From CAXXFQ01 sp963674475 (GTDB lineage: Bacteria; Planctomycetota; Planctomycetia; Pirellulales; Thermoguttaceae), in NCBI GenBank assembly GCA_963674475.2, contig CAXXFQ010000024.1, positions 868,001-932,000 on the forward strand: a DNA stretch of 64,000 nt, written 5' to 3'. The notes under the pieces are model-generated. The model saw only the letters and a program-made list of their open reading frames with translations, did not search any database and was not told the origin of the DNA. Each line of letters starts with the position of its first letter. The first letter of the stretch is position 1. The position numbers and the translations under genes were made by a program. Of the stretch, positions 8,269 through 14,918 are shown piece by piece.

Positions 8269-9201
8269 CTAGTGCATTTCTGCCGCGACTTCTCCGACGC
8301 CAAAGCGATAGTAATTAAACTGAACGCTCGGGTGATCGGCCAACAAGGACATCGGCACGGCCGCATCGGGCAGCTGCTTCGAAATCATCAGGGCGGTCAG
8401 CCGCATCCCGAACGGGTTGTCGTGGCAACCGGCCTGCCAGATTGACACCTTGTCCGATTTCCACGTTTCAACCGGCCCGACCGTGACGGCCCGCTGCGGC
8501 ACCAACGCGACGTGCCCCCCACCAGAGGTCCGAGCGTTCTGGATGATCGTCATCGGATGCAAGTCGGTCACACGGGTGCCTAACTGGCGATACACTTCCG
8601 GCGCCGGCGGCGCGTCCTGGTACTCTCCCTCACGCTTCGGGGGATCGTTGAATGCCCAGTGCTTGACCTCGCCCTGCCCGCCTTGCATGACGGCACAGCG
8701 AACCTCGTCGTAGGAGCGGCGGTACGCCTCAAGATCGCCGGTCGGGAAGTGGAGGTGCGACTCGGGCATTCGGAGCTTCGAGTCGATCAGATTGAAGCAC
8801 ATCTCCATATCGGCCTTGGCGAAACTCAGCGGGTGATCGACCGGCACCGGCACGCTTTGCTCGTCGACCCATTCGTCCATCCCCCAGAAATGGGCACTAC
8901 GAAGGTCCAGCTCGAGTTCGTTGACCAGTCGGGCGACCAGTGGAAGCTGCTCGGTCGGACCGATCGGGCCACAAATGCCAACCGGATTGTCGTCGGTCGA
9001 CTGCTTCCAGGCCGTGATATATTCCAGCGCCTCGGCCAGATAGAAATCCGCGAGCGTATCGTACATGACCACTTTGAAGCCGGGTCGCGACAATTGCTCG
9101 AGGTCCTCGACGGTCAGCCGGGCCGCGTCATTGATCAGCTCCGGTTCTAACGTCGTGTAGTCCCACCAGCCGGGGGCGACTTTACTTATTGGTCGTGCCA
9201 T
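8269..9201 (-). CDS. NagB-like glucosamine-6-phosphate isomerase/deaminase family, divergent
   Basis: The 310-residue protein belongs to the NagB/RpiA-like sugar-phosphate isomerase fold: GICGPIGPTEQLP (residues 75-87) is the phosphate loop, FWGMDEW (105-111) matches the region of the NagB catalytic aspartate 72, and KHWAFNDP (180-187) matches GHIAFNEP with the catalytic histidine kept (181). The aspartate two residues before that histidine in NagB is a valine here, and the glutamate of FNEP is an aspartate, so activity may differ from ring-opening deamination of glucosamine-6-phosphate. ATG at 9201 has AGGAG eight bases upstream. It lies directly after a PIG-L deacetylase gene on the same strand, which supports an amino-sugar role. 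Confidence 0.75.
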   Translation of the reverse strand: MARPISKVAPGWWDYTTLEPELINDAARLTVEDLEQLSRPGFKVVMYDTLADFYLAEALEYITAWKQSTDDNPVGICGPIGPTEQLPLVARLVNELELDLRSAHFWGMDEWVDEQSVPVPVDHPLSFAKADMEMCFNLIDSKLRMPESHLHFPTGDLEAYRRSYDEVRCAVMQGGQGEVKHWAFNDPPKREGEYQDAPPAPEVYRQLGTRVTDLHPMTIIQNARTSGGGHVALVPQRAVTVGPVETWKSDKVSIWQAGCHDNPFGMRLTALMISKQLPDAAVPMSLLADHPSVQFNYYRFGVGEVAAEMH

Positions 9202-9283
9202 AGGTTGTTCTCCTGAAAAAAAAGGGACCCTCTTCCCATTGAGAGCTTCAAAGATAGACAAGGGGGAAAGTCGTTTTGTAAGT

Positions 9284-10045
9284 TTATCGGCTTTTTCCGA
9301 ACAGTTCGGCAAGCAAGTCGTCGGCCGGATAGCTGTGTCCTCGATGTTGGACGAACGCCTCGGCCGCCTGGGCGTCGATCAATTGGCCTCGATGGGCCGT
9401 GTGACGTCGCATCGAATCGAGGTATTCGTCCGTGCCGTGGTGATCGCGGAGCCAATCGCGTTGGCTGGCATGGCAGGCGAGCATTTCGGCTTTTTTCTCC
9501 AACTGGGCGCTAATATCGATCACCGTGGTCGGCTCAACCGGGTTGCCCGTCGGATCGAGCCCCTCGAGCGGATCGACATAGTAAAGATAGGGGATCTGGG
9601 AGTTTTTTAACAGTGGGAATCCCGATGCGTTCGGCGCGCCATAGGCAAAACTGGCCGCGCGGGTCAGCAGGGAGGTCATCTCATGATCCATCATGTAATC
9701 TTTGGCAGGATGGGTAAAGACTAACGACGGGGCCACACGCCGAAACAAATCGATCGCCTTGGCAATGCTCGGCTTGTCGTAGCAGATGAAGACGTCCCGC
9801 TCATCGAGGCAGTGGTAGGTCGCGCCGATCAGTTCGGCCGCAGCGCGGGCTTCTTTGGTCCGAATTGAGCTGATATCCCAGCGATTTTCGATCATCGTGC
9901 CGCAATCGCCGGGGGCCATGGTCGCAATATGAATATCCCAACCGGCCTCGGCCAGGCGAATCATCGTACCGACGCACTGGAACTCCGCGTCGTCGGGGTG
10001 GGCCATCAGGGAAAGGGCCGTTTTTCGTTCAGGTAGCTGGAGCAT
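9284..10045 (-). CDS. PIG-L family deacetylase (LmbE-like)
   Basis: The 253-residue cytosolic protein opens with ALSLMAHPDDAEFQC, the zinc-binding AHPDD motif (histidine 16, aspartates 18-19), and later has HPAKDYMMDH, the second metal-binding part. PIG-L/LmbE enzymes are zinc hydrolases that remove the N-acetyl group from GlcNAc-containing compounds. The NagB-like gene follows 82 bases downstream on the same strand, so the two could act in sequence on an N-acetylated amino sugar: deacetylate, then isomerise or deaminate. ATG at 10045 gives the usual short N-terminus; a TTG-initiated extension to 10093 is possible. No strong ribosome binding site is seen. Confidence 0.8.
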   Translation of the reverse strand: MLQLPERKTALSLMAHPDDAEFQCVGTMIRLAEAGWDIHIATMAPGDCGTMIENRWDISSIRTKEARAAAELIGATYHCLDERDVFICYDKPSIAKAIDLFRRVAPSLVFTHPAKDYMMDHEMTSLLTRAASFAYGAPNASGFPLLKNSQIPYLYYVDPLEGLDPTGNPVEPTTVIDISAQLEKKAEMLACHASQRDWLRDHHGTDEYLDSMRRHTAHRGQLIDAQAAEAFVQHRGHSYPADDLLAELFGKSR

Positions 10046-10187
10046 CGTGGAAAATCGTCTTTTTAGGGGGAGGAAAATGAATGGACTTCTCAAAAGGGAA
10101 ACTCGATTTTTGGAGCTAGCCGCGGAAAAGTCAAGCCTCTGGATGAAACGACTTTGAAACGCGAGAAGAAAGAAGGCGTCGCAAAAG

Positions 10188-10216
10188 TTGTCTCAGCGGT
10201 CATTTTGCGATAAAAT
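10188..10216 (+). promoter_or_regulatory. putative promoter of the GH32 gene
   Basis: TTGTCT (10188-10193) and TAAAAT (10211-10216) are 17 bases apart, 53 bases before the start codon of the secreted GH32 enzyme. Confidence 0.4.
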
Positions 10217-10268
10217 AGGTACTTTCCCCGCCAATATTTTTCCCACGTTCCCTCTTGGCATAACGACA

Positions 10269-11885
10269 ATGCACACAACAACCTCTTTGATTCTGCTCGG
10301 GTTCTGGGCCGCCTTGTTTGGAATAACCGAAAAACCACTTCAAGATTCAAGCGCGACGACCTCTCTCGACCCGAGCATTGTCAAAGCGATGAAAGCGGTC
10401 GAAGCGGCGGCTCCCGAGGCACAAAAAGATCCGACACGCCCGATATACCATTACACGCCCCCTTCGGGTTGGATTAGCGATCCGGACGCGCCGATATTTT
10501 ATCAGGGCTACTACCACACGTTCTACATCCACAATCCGTACGGCCCCGAGGGCTGGCCGAAGTCGCGAAACCATTGGGGCCACGCTCGGAGTCGAGACCT
10601 GGTCCACTGGGAAGATCTGCCGATTGCGCTGGCGCCGCTGTCCGATTGCGAAGATCGATGCAATTCCGGGTGTCTCGCCATCAACGGAGACGGAATCCCG
10701 TTGATTTTTTATACGCACGTGCCCCTAGGCGGAAAACCCTGCCAGCAATGGACCGTTGCAGGCAGTGACGATCTCATTTATTGGAAGCGTTCGGCAAAGA
10801 ATCCGATTCTTTCGCTCAAGGAAAAGGGCCTTCCCCCTTTTGAAAAAAATTGGCGTGATCCGTTTGTGTTTCAAACCGATGGGCGAACCTATCTCATTCT
10901 TACCGCAAAGCTTAACGGGAAAGCGGTGGTGCCGATCTTCGAGGCGACAGACGCAAGCCTGCTCGATTGGCGTTACCGGGGAATTTTTTTCGAAGTTCCC
11001 GATGGATTACGGCCTTTTTTCGAATGCCCCAACTTTGTCAAACTGGGAGAGAAATGGGTCTTGATCGGCTCTGGCCTAGGTCCCTCGTACGCAGCCATGT
11101 ATTTTGTCGGATCGTTCGACCCCAAAACCGGTCATTTTACCGCCGAAAGTCGGGGTCTATTAGATCAGGCCGACAATTTCCTCTACGCGACCAATACGCT
11201 CTACGATGATAGGGGACGCTGCATTCTTCTGTCTCGTGTCAAACACTTCAAACCCGATCGGGCCTGGAATGGCTGCCTGGCTTTGCCTCGAGTACTCTCG
11301 CTCGATTCCCAACAGCAAAACCGTTTGATTCAACGCCCCGTCCCGGAATTGAGCAAATTGCGCACCAATCCACGCCGATTCGAGTCGATCACCATCGATT
11401 CCGCCTCGCAAAAGATCGACGGAGTCAAAGGCAAATCGCTTGAAATTCGAGCCGTCATTGAACCCGGAACCGCCACGGCATTCGGCCTCAACCTTCGTTG
11501 TAGCGAAGACGGAAACCGAGGAGTTTTGATTCGCTACGACGGAAAAGCATTCACCTTGGGAGAACATCGCCACAAAAAAATCCTTCCGTGTGCCTACAAC
11601 AAGGATCATCCCGACTCCCCCAGCGGAAAACTGCCCTATCATCAGACCAGCCAAAAAGGACCCGTGACTCTTCACGTTTTTCTCGACCGCTCGGTTTTGG
11701 AACTGTTCGTCGACGACGGTCAAGGCTGCGCGACGCAGGTCATCTATCCCGAACCAAACGATCAAGGGTTGCGACTCTTCGCGGAAGGTGGCTCCGTGCG
11801 GGTTCGTTCCCTGGAAATCTGGGAGATGAAGAAGATGAAAAAGCCCCACTTTGACATACGTAAAGAGTTTTTGATTCGTGAATAG
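10269..11885 (+). CDS. secreted glycoside hydrolase family 32 (fructosidase/levanase-like)
   Basis: The 538-residue protein has a signal peptide (residues 1-20) and a GH32 five-bladed propeller plus C-terminal beta-sandwich. The three catalytic signatures are present: WISDPDAP with the nucleophile aspartate 71 (family WMNDPNG), WRDPFV (195-200, RDP motif) and FECPNF (251-256, EC motif with acid/base glutamate 252). Such enzymes cleave beta-fructosides (levan, inulin, sucrose). The C-terminal domain carries VTLHVFLDRSVLELFVDDG, the usual GH32 sandwich strand. ATG 10269 precedes a hydrophobic leader; a longer frame to 10188 overlaps the putative promoter. Fine specificity cannot be read from the sequence. 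Confidence 0.88.
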   Translation: MHTTTSLILLGFWAALFGITEKPLQDSSATTSLDPSIVKAMKAVEAAAPEAQKDPTRPIYHYTPPSGWISDPDAPIFYQGYYHTFYIHNPYGPEGWPKSRNHWGHARSRDLVHWEDLPIALAPLSDCEDRCNSGCLAINGDGIPLIFYTHVPLGGKPCQQWTVAGSDDLIYWKRSAKNPILSLKEKGLPPFEKNWRDPFVFQTDGRTYLILTAKLNGKAVVPIFEATDASLLDWRYRGIFFEVPDGLRPFFECPNFVKLGEKWVLIGSGLGPSYAAMYFVGSFDPKTGHFTAESRGLLDQADNFLYATNTLYDDRGRCILLSRVKHFKPDRAWNGCLALPRVLSLDSQQQNRLIQRPVPELSKLRTNPRRFESITIDSASQKIDGVKGKSLEIRAVIEPGTATAFGLNLRCSEDGNRGVLIRYDGKAFTLGEHRHKKILPCAYNKDHPDSPSGKLPYHQTSQKGPVTLHVFLDRSVLELFVDDGQGCATQVIYPEPNDQGLRLFAEGGSVRVRSLEIWEMKKMKKPHFDIRKEFLIRE

Positions 11886-12219
11886 AAAACATCGTATTCA
11901 TATACGAAAAAGTAGTGAAACGGTTTTTTTGAGACCTCTTTGGCAAACCGGGCTCCTCGTTGGAAACCCGCGCACTGCTTATGGGAGGGAGTTCAATAAT
12001 ATTGAACTTGGCGTAAGCAATTGAGTCGAGGGCACACTCCTTTTACGAATGGCACAATTGACACTAGAGACTGAAATACCTACAATCGATTGTATCCATT
12101 CCGAAAATGCGAAGTTCGGATTTGCGCTGTCACCCCCCATTGCTCCGTTCATCCAGAAGCTACCCGCCGAATAGATCTGCCCCCGTTATCGGCCCCTTTC
12201 ATGAAAGGAAGGCACACCT
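11886..12219. other. intergenic region with a 17-bp palindrome
   Basis: No gene is supported in this gap. It holds a perfect palindrome at 11991-12007 (see separate entry). The frame 12107-12427 overlaps the next gene in another phase and has no coding character. Confidence 0.4.
11991..12007. promoter_or_regulatory. palindrome, possible operator
   Basis: GTTCAATAATATTGAAC is a perfect 17-bp palindrome with a single central base, 213 bases before the Tat-exported protein gene. Size and symmetry suit a dimeric repressor, but no regulator gene is nearby and a chance AT-rich palindrome is possible. Confidence 0.35.
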
Positions 12220-13137
12220 ATGGATCGCCGTGATTTTCTCAAAACGACATCGGCCCTGGCCGGACTTGGCGCTTTCTCGTCACTCAATTCGTTCGCTTCA
12301 GCCGCGGAAACCAAGTACCCCGCGTACGAGAACCACCTGCGAGATCGCCTTTGGATGTGGGGGCACGACTCCGGGGATTACGATGGGCCCGACGATCCCT
12401 ACAAGATCCCCCTCAGCCCGCCGATAACCATGGCCGAAGGGATCAAGTCGATGGGGATCCCCAACGTCTGCGTCATTCGGGGCGGAATCCCCGACGCGGA
12501 ATATTGCAAACAGTTTGAGGAGGTGAAACGAGTTGCTTGGAACCTGTCGTTGGGATCCAACGAGTCCTACAATAAACTGAAGGACTACGTATTCGGCCTG
12601 CGGGATACGATGCCGAACCTTTCCGGTTATTATCTCGACGACTTCTTCCACATGCGCGGGGACGCGAATTCCGAGACGGAGCCCGCCCCGGCCTCCCTTT
12701 CCATGGAGGAAATGAAACAACTCCACGAGGAAACCATCGCCTACAAGCGTCGCCTCGACCTGTCGGTTGTCTTGTATACCCATCAGTTGCGTCCGTCGAT
12801 CAAGCCGGTACTGAAGTACGTGGATGTGGTTTCGCTTTGGATTTGGAACGGTCGTGACATCTCGCAGATCGACGCGAATTTCAAAAAGTACCGATCCTTG
12901 GTCCCCGACAAGCCGACGCTTTTGGGCATTTACATGTGGGACTTCGGCGGCAGGAAGGAATTGAGCGTGGATTTCATGGCCAAACAGCTCGATTACGCCC
13001 ACATGCTCTACAAGGAAGGACAGATCGAGGGCTTGATTTTCCACTGCACGCCGCTGTGCAACAAGGGACTGGCTGCCGTGGACTATGCCAGGGACTGGAT
13101 TGCCAAACATGGCAACGAAGGCCGCCGCCCTTCTTAG
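12220..13137 (+). CDS. Tat-exported protein of unknown function
   Basis: The 305-residue protein opens with a twin-arginine signal (MDRRDFLKTTSALAGLGAFS) and a likely cleavage after ASA near residue 28, so it is exported folded. The mature part has YYLDDFFH (about residues 138-145), GIYMWDFGG and regular alternation of short hydrophobic strands with helices, reminiscent of a TIM-barrel glycosidase-like fold, but I recognise no family signature and claim no activity. Ribosome binding is by GAAAGGAAGG, about 9 bases before the ATG. It lies between two genes for secreted hydrolases, which suggests a role in polymer or metabolite degradation outside the cytosol. Confidence 0.75.
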   Translation: MDRRDFLKTTSALAGLGAFSSLNSFASAAETKYPAYENHLRDRLWMWGHDSGDYDGPDDPYKIPLSPPITMAEGIKSMGIPNVCVIRGGIPDAEYCKQFEEVKRVAWNLSLGSNESYNKLKDYVFGLRDTMPNLSGYYLDDFFHMRGDANSETEPAPASLSMEEMKQLHEETIAYKRRLDLSVVLYTHQLRPSIKPVLKYVDVVSLWIWNGRDISQIDANFKKYRSLVPDKPTLLGIYMWDFGGRKELSVDFMAKQLDYAHMLYKEGQIEGLIFHCTPLCNKGLAAVDYARDWIAKHGNEGRRPS

Positions 13138-13160
13138 AAGTCATCCTAATAGAATAAAGA

Positions 13161-13199
13161 AGGGAGAAGTGTTCCTTTTTTTCGGGCTTACTTCTCCCT
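13161..13199. terminator. stem-loop after the Tat-protein gene
   Basis: AGGGAGAAGT (13161-13170) pairs perfectly with ACTTCTCCCT (13190-13199) around a 19-base loop containing T7. It lies 24 bases after a stop codon. There is no T run after the 3' arm, so it may be a processing or rho-associated end and not a classic terminator. Confidence 0.4.
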
Positions 13200-13249
13200 C
13201 CTTCAAGCCAACATTTCAAGCAACTCACTTTCCAAAAAGGTTTCGGGAC

Positions 13250-14179
13250 ATGAGCCTCTTTTCCTCACACTCTCGTTGGATTTTCGGTTGCGGAATACTT
13301 GCCTTGCTCGCTCCCACAAGCTCCCTCTGGGCCGCCGATGCCAGGCCCGCCGTGCAGGCTGTCTCGGTACTGTCGTTCAACATCCGGTATGACACGCCCG
13401 TCGATGGCCCGAATCGCTGGCCCCATCGCAAAGAACTGGTCCGGTCGGTCATCGAAACGTCTGCCGCCGATTTTGTCGGACTTCAGGAAGTGACGCCGAT
13501 GCAGTGGGATTACCTCCGTCGGGTCTTCGCCGATAAATATGGCGGTTTAATCCGTACACGCGAAAAAAATCCGGCGGTGGGAGAAGCGGTGCCGCTTTTG
13601 TATCGCTTGGATCGTTGGGAGCTGGATCCGAGCGAGCAGGGAACCTTTTGGCTCTCCGAGACCCCTGACGTGCCCGGATCGGGGAGCTGGGAGACCGCCT
13701 GCGTGCGGATTACCACCTGGGGACGCTTCATCGAGCGGAAAACCGGCCGCGCGGTCTATGTCTTCAACACCCATCTGGACCATCGGTCGGAGGAAGCCCG
13801 CTATCAGGGGGCAAGATTGATCCGTTGGCGAATCGAGCAACGTCGGCACGACGACCCGGTCCTCCTGATGGGCGATTTCAACGTCGGCGAGTCGGGCGAG
13901 CCGATCCGACTGCTTTTGGACAATTCGAGCGAGGCCAAGAGTAAGAACAAGGCGGGCCGACTACTTGTCGATACGTTCCGGCAAGCCCATCCGGAGGCGA
14001 AAGACGTGGGCACCTTCCACGGCTTTGATGGTCAGCCTTCGCCCGCCAAGATCGACTACCTTTTCGCTTCCCCGCCGTGCCGGGTAGAAGAAGCGACGAT
14101 TATCCGCACCCACGAAAACGGTCGATATCCATCGGACCATTTCCCCATCTCGGCAAAGGTCCGGTTCCCCCTACCCTGA
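13250..14179 (+). CDS. secreted endonuclease/exonuclease/phosphatase (EEP) family hydrolase
   Basis: The 309-residue protein has a signal peptide (residues 1-29, ending LWA-AD) and one EEP domain: VLSFNIRYDTPVDGPNRW, GLQEVTPMQW (metal-binding glutamate), FNTHLDHRSEEAR, LLMGDFNVGESG (DxN) and a terminal YPSDHFPISA (SDH). Exported EEP proteins starting with SFNIRYD are often annotated as endonuclease/exonuclease/phosphatase or sphingomyelinase-like enzymes that cleave phosphodiesters. All expected catalytic residues are present. The ATG at 13250 was chosen because the upstream extension (to 13085) overlaps the Tat-protein gene and would hide the signal peptide. Confidence 0.87.
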   Translation: MSLFSSHSRWIFGCGILALLAPTSSLWAADARPAVQAVSVLSFNIRYDTPVDGPNRWPHRKELVRSVIETSAADFVGLQEVTPMQWDYLRRVFADKYGGLIRTREKNPAVGEAVPLLYRLDRWELDPSEQGTFWLSETPDVPGSGSWETACVRITTWGRFIERKTGRAVYVFNTHLDHRSEEARYQGARLIRWRIEQRRHDDPVLLMGDFNVGESGEPIRLLLDNSSEAKSKNKAGRLLVDTFRQAHPEAKDVGTFHGFDGQPSPAKIDYLFASPPCRVEEATIIRTHENGRYPSDHFPISAKVRFPLP

Positions 14180-14219
14180 TTTTCCAAGGGGCAGAACAAG
14201 TTTTCCAAGGGGCAGAACA
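14180..14219. repeat. tandem direct repeat after the EEP gene
   Basis: TTTTCCAAGGGGCAGAACA occurs twice with a 21-base period (14180-14198 and 14201-14219), immediately after the stop codon. Confidence 0.8.
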
Positions 14220-14283
14220 GGGACGATCTTCGCCAGATTGCCACAACACCCCCCCCTAAAAAAAATTTCCCCAAAGACACAAA

Positions 14284-14320
14284 AAAACCCCGGCCGGAGA
14301 GATCATCCGAACGGGGTTTT
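14284..14320 (-). terminator. intrinsic terminator of tRNA-Gly
   Basis: On the minus strand AAAACCCCG pairs with CGGGGTTTT (arms 14312-14320 and 14284-14292), followed by a T run (14281-14287 reads A7 on the plus strand). It lies 16 bases after the tRNA-Gly gene in its direction of transcription. Confidence 0.75.
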
Positions 14321-14335
14321 CTTATGGGCAAAAAG

Positions 14336-14406
14336 AGCGGGTGAAGGGAATCGAACCCTCGTAACCAGCTTGGGAAGCTGGAGCTCTACCATTGAGCAAC
14401 ACCCGC
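14336..14406 (-). tRNA. tRNA-Gly (anticodon CCC)
   Basis: The 71-base sequence folds into a cloverleaf with acceptor GCGGGTG/CACCCGC, D-loop with CAATGGTAGAG, anticodon stem CCAGC/GCTGG around loop TTCCCAA (anticodon CCC) and T-arm GAGGG-TTCGATT-CCCTT. Discriminator T (U), as usual for bacterial tRNA-Gly. CCA is not encoded. Confidence 0.95.
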
Positions 14407-14918
14407 TTAAGGGGGAAAGCAAAGGGTCGCAGGAGTAGTTCTCCTCCCTTTCCTCACAACAATTTACTCTCTCTATCGGCCAATCGTCAAGGGCTCTTCA
14501 GTGCGAGTTTCCAACTTCCGCCTTTGCCGCAAGGAAGTTTTTGAAGCAACACCCCCCGCCTCTCGATGGGGCTACCCATGATGAAGCCCCACTCCCGACA
14601 CCTCGGCCCCGTGGCCATGGGTCCCCCCGAGACTTGATCCGATGATCTCGAATACCCACTACCCCCCCTCTTGCGGGCTGTTTTGAAAATTAACTCACCA
14701 AATCTTGGACTTATTTTTCAAATCGCGATAAGATCCGATTAGTTTCATTATCTTTTTCCCATTTTTCGAAACGGTTTTCAGTAGAGATTCACGACGAACC
14801 CAATTCTTTCCTTTATCAAAATTATTGCCTCCGCCGCCCTGCCCTAGCAGGAATGCCATGCGGAAACCCGGGTTGCCGTCAATTTTCTGAAAACTTTCGC
14901 AAGCAAAGGAGCATTCTC
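14407..14918. other. intergenic region before the pentapeptide-repeat gene
   Basis: About 510 bases without a supported gene. The left 60 bases should hold the tRNA-Gly promoter. GGGGCTACCCATGATGAAGCCCC (within 14567-14590) is a short inverted repeat. The right half is AT-rich and probably holds the promoter of the next gene; no box pair is convincing. Confidence 0.35.
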
